64,000 bases of DNA from Actinobacillus delphinicola (GTDB lineage Bacteria; Pseudomonadota; Gammaproteobacteria; Enterobacterales; Pasteurellaceae): contig NZ_LR134510.1 in assembly GCF_900638385.1 (NCBI RefSeq), forward strand, positions 248,001 to 312,000, in the 5' to 3' direction. A model generated the notes under the pieces. That model was not told the origin of the DNA. It worked only from the letters and a program-made list of their open reading frames with translations, and searched no databases. Below are positions 8,429-19,473 of the stretch, piece by piece (within the stretch, counting starts at the first letter, position 1; the number at the start of each line of letters is the position of its first letter). The translations under genes were made by a program, and so were the position numbers.

Positions 8429-10831
8429 TTAATTAATTGATTTCGCATGCGTAGTTGCTTCTTTTGGCATCACAAACTCCACACCTGTTGGCGGATTTTG
8501 CAAAGCAATCCCTAACACTTCATCAATATTTTCCACAGGATGAATGGTTAATGCCTCTTTGGCATTTTCTGGAATTTCTTCCAAATCCTTCACATTATCT
8601 TTTGGAATTAACACGGTTTTAATTCCGCCACGATGTGCTGCGAGTAATTTTTCTTTCAAGCCACCAATCGGTAATACTTTACCGTGTAGGCTGATTTCAC
8701 CCGTCATCGCCACTTCCGCTTTCACAGGATTACCTGTTAAGCAAGATACAAGTGCTGTACACATTGCAATACCTGCACTTGGACCATCTTTTGGCGTTGC
8801 GCCATCTGGCACGTGAATATAAATATCACGTTTTTCGTAGAAGTCTGGATTAATCCCCAAGGCTTCAGCACGAGAGCGAACAACAGTCATTGCTACTTGA
8901 ATAGACTCTTTCATCACGTCACCAAGTGAACCAGTAAATGTTAATTTACCTTTACCGATAACAGATGCTGCTTCAATCGTTAATAAATCGCCACCAACTT
9001 CTGTCCATGCAAGACCTGTCACTTCACCGACACGGTTTTGTGTATCTGCACGTCCAAATTCAAAACGTTTCACGCCAAGATAATCGACAAGATTTTTGCT
9101 ATCTACATCTAGGTGTTTAAGTATTTTATCCACCAACAGATTTTTCACCGCTTTGCGGCAAATTTTCGCAATTTCACGTTCAAGGTTACGCACACCCGCT
9201 TCACGAGTATAGTAGCGAATGATATCTAAAATTGCATCTTCGTGAATAGTTAATTCTTTTTCTTTTAAGCCATTACGTTCCATTTGTTTTTTAACCAAAT
9301 GGCGAGTCGCGATATTTAATTTCTCATCTTCGGTATAACCAGAAAGACGAATCACTTCCATACGATCTAATAATGGTGCTGGAATATTCATGGAGTTAGA
9401 TGTCGCCACGAACATCACATCAGAAAGATCGTAATCTACTTCTAAGTAATGATCATTAAATTTAGTATTTTGTTCTGGATCTAACACTTCCAATAACGCT
9501 GAAGCAGGATCACCACGCATATCCGATGACATCTTATCGATTTCATCGAGCAAGAATAATGGGTTTTTCACCCCTACTTTTGCCATTTTTTGCATAAGTT
9601 TACCTGGTAACGCACCAATGTAAGTTTTGCGATGCCCACGAATTTCAGCTTCATCTCGTACACCACCAAGCGCCATACGGATATACTTACGTCCTGTCGC
9701 ATTTGCAATAGACTGCCCAAGAGAAGTTTTACCTACCCCTGGTGGTCCTACTAAGCAGAGAATTGGACCTTTAATTTTATTTAAACGTGCTTGTACTGCA
9801 AGGTATTCTAAAATACGTTCTTTCACACGTTCTAAACCGTAATGGTCGCTATCTAATGTCGATTGCGCTTTCGCAAGATCCTTTTTCACTTTGCTACGTG
9901 CATGCCATGGCATCTGAAGCATCCAATCAATATAAGAACGGACTACTGTTGCCTCTGGTGACATTGGTTGCATCATTTTAAGTTTTTGAACTTCTGCTAA
10001 TGCTTTTTCTTTTGCATCTGCAGGCATTTTTGCCGCTTCAATTTTACGGTTTAATTGTTCAACTTCTTCTAATGGGCTAAATCCGTGTTCACTATCTTGA
10101 CCCAGCTCTTTTTGTAATGCTTTAATCTGCTCGTTGAGATAATAGGTACGCTGATTCTTTTCTACTTGTTTTTTCACTTCATCTTGAATACGTTTTTCAA
10201 CTTGAAGGATATCTTTTTCAAAAATCATCATACCAAGCAGCTGTTGTAAACGATCGTAAACTTTTGGTTGATCCAATAATTGTTGCTTACGCATTACATC
10301 AATTGGCATATGGACAGACATAGTATCTGCAAGGCGATCATATTCTTCAATATTCGCAAGTGCCGTCATGACATCTGGCTGAATTTTCTTATTCAATTTA
10401 GCATAACTATCAAACTCTTGTTTTGCTAAATTTGCGAGCACTCGCATATCACTTTCTGCTGGTACAGTAAAATCGTTTTCTAATGGAACGGCTACTGCAC
10501 TTAAACAATCGTCTTCATCTGTAAAATCACGTACATAGGCACGTTCTACCCCTTCGACCAATACCTTTACGGCACCGTCTGGCATTTCTAAATGCTGGAT
10601 AATATTTGCGACGATCCCAATCTGATATAAATCATCTACTTCTGGATCATCAATTTCTGCATCTTTTTGTGCAACGAGAAAAATCTGTTCATCTTTTTTC
10701 ATCGCAGCGTCTAATGCATTGATAGATTTTTTGCGTCCAACGAAGAGTGGCATCACCATATAAGGGAAAACAACCACATCACGTAATGCCAAAACTGGCA
10801 AACGTTTTTCTTGCATTTGATTTTCTGTCAT
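8429..10831 (-). CDS. lon: ATP-dependent protease Lon
   Basis: An 800-residue LonA protease. The ATG at 10829-10831 is chosen; an in-frame GTG fifteen bases upstream would add MLRKK. Order of domains: N-terminal substrate-binding domain beginning LPVLALRDVVVFPYMV, a coiled region, AAA+ ATPase with Walker A GPPGVGKT at about 361-368, and the protease domain with the catalytic serine in DGPSAGIA at about residue 685 and the catalytic lysine about 43 residues later. It degrades misfolded and regulatory proteins in the cytoplasm. A good sigma-32 promoter lies 36-63 bp upstream. The usual clpX and hupB neighbours are absent. Confidence 0.98.
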   Translation of the reverse strand: MTENQMQEKRLPVLALRDVVVFPYMVMPLFVGRKKSINALDAAMKKDEQIFLVAQKDAEIDDPEVDDLYQIGIVANIIQHLEMPDGAVKVLVEGVERAYVRDFTDEDDCLSAVAVPLENDFTVPAESDMRVLANLAKQEFDSYAKLNKKIQPDVMTALANIEEYDRLADTMSVHMPIDVMRKQQLLDQPKVYDRLQQLLGMMIFEKDILQVEKRIQDEVKKQVEKNQRTYYLNEQIKALQKELGQDSEHGFSPLEEVEQLNRKIEAAKMPADAKEKALAEVQKLKMMQPMSPEATVVRSYIDWMLQMPWHARSKVKKDLAKAQSTLDSDHYGLERVKERILEYLAVQARLNKIKGPILCLVGPPGVGKTSLGQSIANATGRKYIRMALGGVRDEAEIRGHRKTYIGALPGKLMQKMAKVGVKNPLFLLDEIDKMSSDMRGDPASALLEVLDPEQNTKFNDHYLEVDYDLSDVMFVATSNSMNIPAPLLDRMEVIRLSGYTEDEKLNIATRHLVKKQMERNGLKEKELTIHEDAILDIIRYYTREAGVRNLEREIAKICRKAVKNLLVDKILKHLDVDSKNLVDYLGVKRFEFGRADTQNRVGEVTGLAWTEVGGDLLTIEAASVIGKGKLTFTGSLGDVMKESIQVAMTVVRSRAEALGINPDFYEKRDIYIHVPDGATPKDGPSAGIAMCTALVSCLTGNPVKAEVAMTGEISLHGKVLPIGGLKEKLLAAHRGGIKTVLIPKDNVKDLEEIPENAKEALTIHPVENIDEVLGIALQNPPTGVEFVMPKEATTHAKSIN

Positions 10832-10866
10832 TTTTTTTCTCAACACTATTCTATAAATCGTTTCTA

Positions 10867-10894
10867 AGATAGGGGATTTATTTAAAAATTCAAG
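10867..10894 (-). promoter_or_regulatory. Sigma-32 (heat-shock) promoter of lon
   Basis: On the minus strand CTTGAA (10889-10894) is followed after 13 bases by CCCCTATCT (10867-10875), matching the RpoH consensus CTTGAA-N13-CCCCATnT with one change. Position relative to the lon ATG is appropriate. Confidence 0.75.
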
Positions 10895-10944
10895 GCTTTT
10901 CGGGTTATATTAATGAACTAATTATTTTAACGATAAGCAGATAT

Positions 10945-10976
10945 GAAAAAAGCCGTCATTACAAGACGGCTTTTAA
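10945..10976 (-). terminator. Terminator after tRNA-Ser
   Basis: Stem AAAAGCCGTC/GACGGCTTTT with a TTGTAAT-type loop and a T tract in the minus-strand direction, just past the tRNA 3' end. Confidence 0.85.
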
Positions 10977-10984
10977 GAATTTGA

Positions 10985-11075
10985 TGGCGGAGGAAGTGAG
11001 ATTCGAACTCACGGAGGGCTACAAACCCTCGCCGGTTTTCAAGACCGGTGCCTTCAACCACTCGACCATTCCTCC
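10985..11075 (-). tRNA. serT: tRNA-Ser(UGA)
   Basis: The 91-nt minus-strand sequence starts GGAGGAATGGTCGAGTGG and ends with encoded CCA. Acceptor arms GGAGGAA/TTCCTCC, anticodon stem ACCGG/CCGGT with loop containing TGA, a long variable arm typical of class II tRNA-Ser, and a TTCGAATC T-loop are all visible. It lies between lon and smpB and may be transcribed with smpB. Confidence 0.96.
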
Positions 11076-11206
11076 GTAGAAAGCGAGGTGAATAATAATG
11101 GCTTTCTCTAATTAGGTCAAGCACTTATTTAAAAAAAATTATCATTCCCTCGTTTTTTAATCAATTTGATTATTCCTTGATATTTTAGCGTATTTTGTTT
11201 GATCGC

Positions 11207-11689
11207 TTACCCGCGTTGTGCATTTTTCATAATACGTTGTTTTGCAACTTGCCATTCACGATCTTTAATTGTGTCACGTTTATCATGCAGTTTTTTACCC
11301 TTCGCGACACCAATTTTAATTTTGGCCCATGCGCCTTTCCAGTAAAGCGAAAGTGCGACAATTGTAAAACCGTCACGATTGGCTTTACCAATTAAGCTAT
11401 CAAGTTCACGCTTATTTAAAAGTAATTTACGAGTACGTGTTGGATCGCAAACTACATGTGTTGAAGCAACACTTAACGGCTGAATAGTTGCACCAAATAA
11501 ATAAGCCTCACCATTTTTAAAAATGATATAGCTATCGCTAATATTTGCTTTGCCAGCACGCATGGATTTAACTTCCCACCCCTGTAACTCTAAGCCGGCC
11601 TCAATTTCTTCTTCAATAAAATAATCGTGTCTTGCCCGTTTATTTAAGGCAATCGTATTTGATCCCACTTTTACTTTTTTCTTTGCCAT
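11207..11689 (-). CDS. smpB: SsrA-binding protein SmpB
   Basis: 160 residues, full length. The product starts [27 protein letters not shown] with the conserved KARHDY-type segment, has the [17 protein letters not shown] beta-barrel segment, and ends with the basic [14 protein letters not shown] tail that enters the decoding centre. SmpB binds tmRNA and brings it to stalled ribosomes. The tmRNA gene is not in this window. Confidence 0.97.
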   Translation of the reverse strand: MAKKKVKVGSNTIALNKRARHDYFIEEEIEAGLELQGWEVKSMRAGKANISDSYIIFKNGEAYLFGATIQPLSVASTHVVCDPTRTRKLLLNKRELDSLIGKANRDGFTIVALSLYWKGAWAKIKIGVAKGKKLHDKRDTIKDREWQVAKQRIMKNAQRG

Positions 11690-11846
11690 AATATCTACTA
11701 CTCTATTAATTTTTTAATTTTTAAAATTATTCGCATTGTACTGAAAAAGCGCCCCTACCACAACGACCACCGATTCAAATATAAAAAGGACGTTTCGCAA
11801 TAATGATTTATAACAACATTGAAACAGAAGAAAGTCATTTTTTAAC

Positions 11847-11875
11847 TTGTATCCCCTGCCTCATCATTATATAGT
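11847..11875 (+). promoter_or_regulatory. Candidate sigma-70 promoter of fhs
   Basis: TTGTAT (11847-11852), 17-base spacer, TATAGT (11870-11875), about 58 bp before the fhs ATG. The 244-bp gap between smpB and fhs was searched by eye for a ZTP riboswitch core and none was recognised. Confidence 0.4.
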
Positions 11876-11933
11876 GAGTTCATATACTCATGCCATACCA
11901 ATATAATTGATTGATTTTACGGGAAGTTATTGA

Positions 11934-13604
11934 ATGAAAACAGATATTGAAATTGCACAAAACACCCCTGCTCGTCCAATATTAGAAGTTGCCCAAAAAT
12001 TACATATTTCTTCTCAAGATTTAGAATTCTATGGCAATAACAAAGCAAAAATAAGTTACCGTTTCATTAAAGAAACTGAAAATCGTGTTAATGGTAAATT
12101 AATTCTCGTTACAGCCATGTCTCCTACTCCCATGGGAGAGGGAAAAACGACAATGTCTGTAGGTCTAGCAGATGGACTTGCTCAGCTTGGAAAATCTGTT
12201 ATTGCAACACTCCGTGAACCGTCTTTAGGTCCTGTTTTTGGTATGAAAGGGGGGGCGACAGGTGGTGGCTATGCACAAGTCATTCCTATGGAAGAAATTA
12301 ATCTTCATTTCACTGGTGACCTCCATGCAATCAGTGCGGCAAATAATCTTCTCGCTGCGATGTTAGATAACCATATTTTCCAAGGAAATACCTTAAATAT
12401 CGATCCACGAACTATTACATGGAAACGTGTATTAGATATCAATGATCGCCAATTACGCAACATCGTTAGCGGATTAAATGGTAAAAATAACGGTGTTCCT
12501 CGCGAAGACGGCTTTAATATCACAGTTGCCAGTGAAATTATGGCAATCCTATGTTTAGCAAAAGATTTAGATGATTTAAAAAAACGTATCGGTAATATTG
12601 TCCTTGGTTATACATTCAATGGAGATGTTATTCATGCTCGTGAATTAAATTGTCAAGGTGCAGTATCTACCCTTTTAAAAGATGCCCTTAAACCAAACCT
12701 TGTTCAAACCTTAGAGGGAACCCCTGTTTTCATTCATGGTGGACCTTTTGCTAACATTGCCCATGGCTGCAATTCTGTTATGGCGACTCAACTCGCCTTA
12801 AAACTTGCAGATTATGTTGTGACTGAGGCTGGTTTTGGCGCTGATCTTGGTGCTGAAAAATTCTTAGATATCAAATGCCGTGAGGCAAATATTAAGCCTG
12901 ATGCTTGCGTTGTTGTCGCCACGATCCGTGCCTTAAAATATCATGGTGGTGTAACACGAAATGAGTTAGAAAAAACGAATCTTGATGCTATCCGTGAAGG
13001 CATTAAAAACTTATCGCGTCATATCGATAACCTTACTCAAGTATATGGTTTACCAACTATCGTTACTATTAATCCATTCCCAAGCGATACCCAAGAAGAA
13101 CTTGATCTGGTGCGTTCTCTATGCCAAAAAGAAGGCGTGCAAGTTATCGTCAATAAAGCATGGACGAAAGGAGGTAAAGGCGCTACTGCACTTGCAGAGG
13201 GAGTCATAAAACTTTGTGAAGAAAAATCACATTTCCAATATGCATATGCTTGCGAAGAGCCAATTATTGCAAAAATTGAAACGATTGCCCGCAGAATTTA
13301 TCGCTGTCATGAAGTTATCTTTGATAAAAAAGCATTAGATAAAATTTCTAAGTATGAACAACAAGGTTTTAAAGACTTACCTATTTGTATCGCAAAAACC
13401 CCATACAGTTTTTCAAGCGATGCGACCTTACTCGGTGCACCTATAGATGCTAACCTTTATGTAAATGATGTTAATCTCTGTGCGGGTGCAGGATTCATCG
13501 TCGTACTAACGGGAAATGTACTCACTATGCCTGGGTTACCAAAAGTCCCTGCAGCTGAAAGAATTGATATTGATAATAATGGAGTAATAACTGGATTATC
13601 TTAG
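11934..13604 (+). CDS. fhs: Formate--tetrahydrofolate ligase
   Basis: 556 residues, the normal length for the bacterial enzyme. The nucleotide-binding motif [11 protein letters not shown] is at about 63-73, followed by [19 protein letters not shown] and, in the middle, the conserved [14 protein letters not shown] segment. It makes 10-formyl-tetrahydrofolate from formate, THF and ATP in the cytosol, feeding purine and fMet synthesis from formate. It is monocistronic, with its own promoter and a strong terminator. Confidence 0.97.
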   Translation: MKTDIEIAQNTPARPILEVAQKLHISSQDLEFYGNNKAKISYRFIKETENRVNGKLILVTAMSPTPMGEGKTTMSVGLADGLAQLGKSVIATLREPSLGPVFGMKGGATGGGYAQVIPMEEINLHFTGDLHAISAANNLLAAMLDNHIFQGNTLNIDPRTITWKRVLDINDRQLRNIVSGLNGKNNGVPREDGFNITVASEIMAILCLAKDLDDLKKRIGNIVLGYTFNGDVIHARELNCQGAVSTLLKDALKPNLVQTLEGTPVFIHGGPFANIAHGCNSVMATQLALKLADYVVTEAGFGADLGAEKFLDIKCREANIKPDACVVVATIRALKYHGGVTRNELEKTNLDAIREGIKNLSRHIDNLTQVYGLPTIVTINPFPSDTQEELDLVRSLCQKEGVQVIVNKAWTKGGKGATALAEGVIKLCEEKSHFQYAYACEEPIIAKIETIARRIYRCHEVIFDKKALDKISKYEQQGFKDLPICIAKTPYSFSSDATLLGAPIDANLYVNDVNLCAGAGFIVVLTGNVLTMPGLPKVPAAERIDIDNNGVITGLS

Positions 13605-13611
13605 ACCACAT

Positions 13612-13641
13612 AAAAAATCTCGCATAAAGCGAGATTTTTTA
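13612..13641. terminator. Bidirectional terminator between fhs and yaaW
   Basis: Stem AAAAAATCTCGC/GCGAGATTTTTT with an ATAAA loop, directly before the convergent yaaW stop at 13642. Confidence 0.9.
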
Positions 13642-14397
13642 TCAGCAATTCTCTTGCATGAGAAGCGAGCGATTTATATAGCGTTGTCGTAATCCAATTA
13701 CCATAAAAACAGCTGGGATTGTTACACGATATGCAGGTCCAATCACTTCCGCCATGGTGCATAGTCGTAACATCGTCCATCTGATACCACTATTCAAAAG
13801 TGTCATGGTACGATTAATAAAGGTATTATTCGCTACATCCATCATGCTACGCCCGATAAATGTTTTTAATACCGCATTTACGATTAAAATAACCAATTTA
13901 TAAGAATAAATATCGCCGACACTTAGTATCTTAACGAAAAACTCCACTAAATTAGCAGATGTGACATGACATGAATATTCAATCTCACAACTTTGAGCAA
14001 TAGCATCTCGTTCAGATCGCGTCATATTATCGAAAGTTTTTTCTAAAACCCGCTCTAAAAGATGATATTCAATATTTTCTGTCGATGATTTTTGATCGGA
14101 ATTTACCTTAAATCGATCACAAACATTACAAAGGATTTGTTTATAGAATGCACCTGTTCCATTGCGAAATAGTGTTGCAAAAGCATTTGCACCCAAACAT
14201 TGTAATTCTTCAGCAATCCGTTGCCAGTATTTAGAATAATTTTCACCATAATCGGCGACTTCGTCAGAAGTGGAAAGTGTTTCTGTTAATCGCTTATCGC
14301 CATCTTTATCATAAACAAGTACGTTATAGAGTTCCTGCAATTCCTGATTGGTAAGAAACTGTAAAAATTCCAAATCTTGATCCTCAAGATAAGACAT
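13642..14397 (-). CDS. yaaW: YaaW / UPF0174 family protein (DUF3944 N-terminus)
   Basis: 251 residues. The N-terminus (YLEDQDLEFLQFLTNQEL) matches the DUF3944 domain and the C-terminus has the family hallmark AYRVTIPAV followed by a long helix; E. coli YaaW (237 residues) has the same ends and spacing. The central region includes a hydrophobic helix at about 158-175. Function is unknown. It is divergent from a small XRE regulator with a shared inverted-repeat region between them, so the two are probably regulated together. Confidence 0.82.
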   Translation of the reverse strand: MSYLEDQDLEFLQFLTNQELQELYNVLVYDKDGDKRLTETLSTSDEVADYGENYSKYWQRIAEELQCLGANAFATLFRNGTGAFYKQILCNVCDRFKVNSDQKSSTENIEYHLLERVLEKTFDNMTRSERDAIAQSCEIEYSCHVTSANLVEFFVKILSVGDIYSYKLVILIVNAVLKTFIGRSMMDVANNTFINRTMTLLNSGIRWTMLRLCTMAEVIGPAYRVTIPAVFMVIGLRQRYINRSLLMQENC

Positions 14398-14419
14398 TTT
14401 TTATCCTTTATTGTAAAAA

Positions 14420-14456
14420 ATTATCCTGAATTGGGATAATACTAAAACAGGATAAT
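14420..14456. promoter_or_regulatory. Operator-like inverted repeats between yaaW and xre
   Basis: Three TATCC-type half sites: ATTATCC (14420-14426) facing GGATAAT (14434-14440), and ATTATCCTG (14420-14428) also facing CAGGATAAT (14448-14456). This arrangement in a divergent promoter is what is expected for autoregulation by the adjacent XRE protein. Assignment is inference. Confidence 0.55.
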
Positions 14457-14483
14457 AATCACAAGCTAAATTTTTAAGCGATT

Positions 14484-14717
14484 GTGATCCCCTTGAAAAC
14501 TATTTACAAAGAGCGTTATCGTTCCATAATTCAAAAACTTATTGCTCGTCGCAAAGAGTTAAATCTGACGCAGCAACAAATTGCGGCTAAATTAAATAAA
14601 CCGCAATCTTACATTGCTAAAATTGAAGGTTTTGAACGAAAACTTGATGTTCTGGAGTTTATAGAAATCTGTGAAGCCATCGAGCTTGATCCTTCAAGCG
14701 TCTTACATGATATTTAA
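14484..14717 (+). CDS. Small XRE-family HTH transcriptional regulator
   Basis: 77 residues from a GTG at 14484; a TTG at 14493 is an alternative start. Almost the whole protein is a Cro/C1-type HTH: ARRKELNLTQQQIAAKLNKPQ and SYIAKIEGFERKLDVLEFIEICEAIELDP. It lacks any effector domain. It is divergent from yaaW with operator-like repeats between them. Such small XRE proteins are typical of phage-derived or toxin-antitoxin loci, but no toxin-like partner is present apart from yaaW. Confidence 0.8.
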   Translation: MIPLKTIYKERYRSIIQKLIARRKELNLTQQQIAAKLNKPQSYIAKIEGFERKLDVLEFIEICEAIELDPSSVLHDI

Positions 14718-14719
14718 CG

Positions 14720-14750
14720 AAAAATCTCGCTTTTTAGCGAGATTTTCCTT
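14720..14750 (+). terminator. Terminator after xre
   Basis: Stem AAAATCTCGC/GCGAGATTTT with a TTTTTA loop; the stem is nearly the same as that of the fhs/yaaW terminator 1.1 kb away, so the yaaW-xre pair is bracketed by related hairpins. Confidence 0.8.
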
Positions 14751-14759
14751 TGCTTTTTG

Positions 14760-14799
14760 ACGCCCCAATTTTCAAAAAATTTTATGAATTTTGAGGCGT
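14760..14799 (-). repeat. Dispersed repeat, copy 3 (two-armed)
   Basis: 40-nt imperfect palindrome. On the minus strand it reads ACGCCTCAAAATT, then the core CATAAAATTTTTTGAAAATT and GGGGCGT. It lies just 3' of serS and can fold into a long hairpin. Confidence 0.7.
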
Positions 14800-14814
14800 A
14801 TTATTAAGCTAAAT

Positions 14815-16110
<1,296 letters not shown>

Positions 16111-16270
16111 TTAATTTTTTTGTAGTATCTTCCTATTTTATCCAAAAATACCATTTATTTAAACCGTAAAAATCGTACGTTTCCTATATTTTTGTAGAAA
16201 TTATCGCTAAAAATGATTCTCCCCAATTAGGCGAAGTGCTAAACTTTATACACAACAAAGGAGGACCTCT

Positions 16271-16867
16271 ATGACTCAACCTACTCCATTCCAAATCATT
16301 CGTAATGAAATCATACATGATCCTGATAATGCTATTTTTAAAAAAGAAGGGCAAATTCCTGTATATATGGCAGATGCAAAGGCGAGGATCTTGATTATTG
16401 GGCAGGCGCCAGGAGCCGTCGCCGCAGAAAAAGGCATTCCTTTTGATGATCAAAGCGGTGATCGTTTACGTGAATGGCTAGGCGTTGATCGTGAAACTTT
16501 CTATCATTCTGGCTTGTTTGCTGTGTTACCTATGGATTTTTTCTTTAATGGGAAAGGAGAACATGGCGATCTTCCACCTCGTAAAAACTTCGCAGAAAAA
16601 TGGCACCCAAAACTAATTGCGTTAATGCCTGGTATCCAACTAACTTTATTATTAGGATCATATTCCGCAAAAGCATATCTACATGGCAATTCACATTTTA
16701 AATTAACTGATGCGGTAGAAAATTTTCGTCAATATTTACCTAAATATTTTCCCCTTATTCACCCATCACCACGCAATAATATTTGGCTTGCCGAACATCC
16801 ATGGTTTGGCAATGATGTCATTCCTGCTTTACGTCAGCGAGTTCAGCACATTTTAAATGGACAATAA
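16271..16867 (+). CDS. Uracil-DNA glycosylase superfamily protein
   Basis: 198 residues, with an AGGAGG ribosome binding site before the ATG. Motif 1 is GQAPG (about 44-48) and motif 2 is HPSPRN, with FDDQSGDRL between them, as in the family-4/5-like clade distinct from Ung. Such proteins excise uracil or other damaged bases in vitro or are uncharacterised; the true substrate is not known. There is no FeS cysteine set, which separates it from classical family 4. Divergent from serS, terminator after it. Confidence 0.8.
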   Translation: MTQPTPFQIIRNEIIHDPDNAIFKKEGQIPVYMADAKARILIIGQAPGAVAAEKGIPFDDQSGDRLREWLGVDRETFYHSGLFAVLPMDFFFNGKGEHGDLPPRKNFAEKWHPKLIALMPGIQLTLLLGSYSAKAYLHGNSHFKLTDAVENFRQYLPKYFPLIHPSPRNNIWLAEHPWFGNDVIPALRQRVQHILNGQ

Positions 16868-16870
16868 TAT

Positions 16871-16896
16871 AAAAAGGGATCATTGGATCCCTTTAT
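16871..16896. terminator. Terminator between UDG-like gene and rarA
   Basis: Stem AAAGGGATC/GATCCCTTT with an ATTG loop, between convergent genes. Confidence 0.8.
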
Positions 16897-16901
16897 CATT
16901 G

Positions 16902-18242
16902 CTATTTATATCGTTTTTGATGTGATTGTGCATCTAATGCATGTAAATAATCCAATTTCTGTTTTAATTGAATCTCTAAACCTCGCTCTACAGGAAAATA
17001 GAAACGAGTATCCTTTAACGGCTCTGGAAAATAATTTTCTCCTGCGGCATAAGCATGTTCTTCATTATGTGCGTAGCGATATTCATCACCATAACCTAAT
17101 TCTTTCATCAAATGTGTAGGCGCATTGCGCAAATGGATAGGCACATCATAATCTGGTGCTTCTTGCGCTAATTTTTTCGCTTCATTAAATGCCATATAAA
17201 CCGCATTACTCTTAGGTGCTAACGCAAGAAATACGACAGCTTGCGCAATCGCACGTTCTCCCTCAGCAGGACCAACTCGGGTAAAACAGTCCCATGCATT
17301 AATGGCTAATTGCATTGCACGGGGATCGGCATTACCAATATCTTCTGAGGCAATCGCTAATAATCGACGTGCTACGACTAGCGGATCGCCACCAGCGGTA
17401 ATAATTCTTGCGTACCAATAAAGCGCAGCATCTGGCGAAGAACCACGGATAGATTTGTGCAATGCAGAGAGAAAATCATAAAAACGATCCCCACCTTTAT
17501 CAAAGCGAGCTTGTCGTTCGCCCAGCACTTCCGTCAAAAGTGTGCGGTCAATTACTTTTCCGTATTTTGTTTCATCTGCATGATCAACCAATAATTCAAG
17601 ATAATTTAATGCCGCACGTGCATCCCCTGCAACATACTCGGCTAAAACATCTAATGCATCATCTTGAAAAATAAGTTTCTCATTGCCAAGCCCACGTTCT
17701 TTGTCCGCTAAGGCTTGTTGTAGCGCTTTTAATACATCTTCTTTTTGCAGAGGTTTTAAAATATAAACACGAGCGCGTGAAAGTAATGCATTATTTAATT
17801 CAAACGATGGATTTTCGGTAGTCGCTCCGATAAAAATAATCGTGCCATCTTCAATATGAGGTAAAAAGGCATCTTGTTGGCTTTTATTGAAGCGATGTAC
17901 TTCATCAACAAATAAAATCGTCTGCATGCCTAGTTGACGATTTTGTTTAGCGCGCTCAATCGCTTCACGAATTTCTTTTATGCCAGACGTTACTGCTGAA
18001 ATGCGTTCTACTTTGGCATTAATTTTATGGGCAATAATTTCTGCTAAGGTCGTTTTACCACACCCTGGAGTTCCCCATAAAATCATAGAATGAATATGCC
18101 CACTTTCTATCGCACGATAAAGGGGTTTTCCTTTCCCAATTATGTGCTGTTGCCCACAATATTCTGCTAACGTACGTGGTCGCATGCGAGCAGCAAGAGG
18201 TTGAAATTCATTATTTGAAAAATCTAAACTTAAGTTATCCAT
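16902..18242 (-). CDS. rarA: Replication-associated recombination protein RarA (MgsA)
   Basis: 446 residues from the ATG at 18240-18242, which places [22 protein letters not shown] in register with E. coli RarA; an ATG fifteen bases upstream overlaps lolA and is less likely. AAA+ ATPase with Walker A GTPGCGKT at 57-64, Walker B near 113 (FVDEVHRF) and sensor GATTENPS. It acts at stalled forks. It follows lolA by one base, the same order as in E. coli (lolA-rarA-serS), but here serS is separated by a UDG-like gene. Confidence 0.95.
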   Translation of the reverse strand: MDNLSLDFSNNEFQPLAARMRPRTLAEYCGQQHIIGKGKPLYRAIESGHIHSMILWGTPGCGKTTLAEIIAHKINAKVERISAVTSGIKEIREAIERAKQNRQLGMQTILFVDEVHRFNKSQQDAFLPHIEDGTIIFIGATTENPSFELNNALLSRARVYILKPLQKEDVLKALQQALADKERGLGNEKLIFQDDALDVLAEYVAGDARAALNYLELLVDHADETKYGKVIDRTLLTEVLGERQARFDKGGDRFYDFLSALHKSIRGSSPDAALYWYARIITAGGDPLVVARRLLAIASEDIGNADPRAMQLAINAWDCFTRVGPAEGERAIAQAVVFLALAPKSNAVYMAFNEAKKLAQEAPDYDVPIHLRNAPTHLMKELGYGDEYRYAHNEEHAYAAGENYFPEPLKDTRFYFPVERGLEIQLKQKLDYLHALDAQSHQKRYK

Positions 18243-18243
18243 C

Positions 18244-18855
18244 TTATCGTTGATCATCCAATACTGCCCCTTCAGGCATCACAAACTTAAAGTCTTTGCT
18301 TGCCAACGGTGCATAATTTTGATGTGTTAATTGGTAAATATTTTGCTGTCCACTTTTTTCTGTTGTAGAAAAACCAAGTAATTTGCCATCTTTAGTCACG
18401 TTAAGCGTAAATTTTTTAATAATACTTTTAGGCGACTTTGGCATAAGTGTAAAAGTATCGCCCATTTGGCTCATTGTGTAACGTTGCCAAGTCGCATGAT
18501 TATTATTTGTTAAAAGTACAAATGGTGTATTATCTAATAAAGAACTCTCTTTGCGCGCCGTTACTTGTTCTACAAAGGGATCATAGAACCAAATTGTTTT
18601 TCCATCACCAACAATCATATTTTCTGGCGTAGTTTTACTTTCAAGACGAAAAAGCGAAGGGCGTTTTAATTGAATCGTTCCCGTGCTTTGTTGAACCATT
18701 TCTCCATTCGCATTTTTAAGAATTTGATGATAATCCGCGCTAAGATTTTCAAGTTTAGAAAGACGCATTTGCAATGTGCTAACAACATTTGCAGATGCCA
18801 TAGTTATACTACAGGCGAACGCACACGCCACGATTTTCGTAAAAATTTTTGTCAT
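18244..18855 (-). CDS. lolA: Outer-membrane lipoprotein carrier protein LolA
   Basis: 203 residues. A signal peptide (about 1-22, ending ASA) precedes the LolA beta-barrel half; segments [30 protein letters not shown] and the C-terminal FKFVMPEGA are characteristic. It ferries lipoproteins through the periplasm from LolCDE to LolB. Gene order ftsK, two lipoproteins, lolA, rarA suggests one transcript; ftsK-lolA-rarA is the standard order and the two lipoprotein genes are inserted in it. Confidence 0.95.
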   Translation of the reverse strand: MTKIFTKIVACAFACSITMASANVVSTLQMRLSKLENLSADYHQILKNANGEMVQQSTGTIQLKRPSLFRLESKTTPENMIVGDGKTIWFYDPFVEQVTARKESSLLDNTPFVLLTNNNHATWQRYTMSQMGDTFTLMPKSPKSIIKKFTLNVTKDGKLLGFSTTEKSGQQNIYQLTHQNYAPLASKDFKFVMPEGAVLDDQR

Positions 18856-18861
18856 AAGCGT

Positions 18862-19422
18862 TTATTCCTTCAATTTTGCTTGTTGCAAACTATTCTGATA
18901 TTGCTCAATATGTTGTTTTAACGTCCAAATGTGGTTTTGTAAACGTAATAATTCGGCTCTCGCCTCTTTTTCCGTCTTATACGTCAACATTTCACCATTT
19001 TTCAATTTTTCCAATACAACTTCATCATCCTGAATTTGTTGTTGTGCAGAATAGATTTTTTGTTGTAAATCGTACTCCTCATAGGCTTGGCGATAAACTT
19101 TTTGTAATTGTGGCATTTTCGCTTTATCACAAACATAATGCATAGCTTGCCCATTTATACCTAATCGGTAAAAATTATCCTCAGTACAATAATATACCAA
19201 ACCTTCTGCCCGCCCCTGTTGCCAAGCAGAAATATTTGGTCTTACGCCTGTTTCAGCACAAGCTTCAGCATGTTCCACAATGCGATCTGGATATTGCCCA
19301 AGCAATCCATCTTGATAACCGATTCCTCTCCAATCTCCACTTAGGCACTGTTCCTTTGTTAAAGATTGATAAGTACATGCACTTAAAGTAAAACACATTA
19401 AAATTAAGGCACTGACTCTCAT
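18862..19422 (-). CDS. DUF2799 lipoprotein (copy 2 of a tandem pair)
   Basis: 186 residues with a lipoprotein signal (lipobox LSAC, Cys16). The mature part has the DUF2799 pattern, EQC...DWRGIGYQDGLLG followed by Y-C residues, then a C-terminal coiled coil of about 80 residues (QQKIYSAQQQIQDDEVVLEKL). Function unknown. It is a diverged paralogue of the gene immediately upstream and lies between ftsK and lolA, starting only six bases before lolA. Confidence 0.8.
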   Translation of the reverse strand: MRVSALILMCFTLSACTYQSLTKEQCLSGDWRGIGYQDGLLGQYPDRIVEHAEACAETGVRPNISAWQQGRAEGLVYYCTEDNFYRLGINGQAMHYVCDKAKMPQLQKVYRQAYEEYDLQQKIYSAQQQIQDDEVVLEKLKNGEMLTYKTEKEARAELLRLQNHIWTLKQHIEQYQNSLQQAKLKE

Positions 19423-19473
19423 ATTTACACCACAATTACATTTTTGTTAATTCTAATCATCATTTTAAATGAG

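Noticed and set aside
10927-11124. Open frame of 65 codons on the minus strand
   Set aside because: It spans tRNA-Ser and its terminator; no coding support.
11690-11933. Possible ZTP riboswitch upstream of fhs
   Set aside because: The conserved core of that class was not recognisable in the leader.
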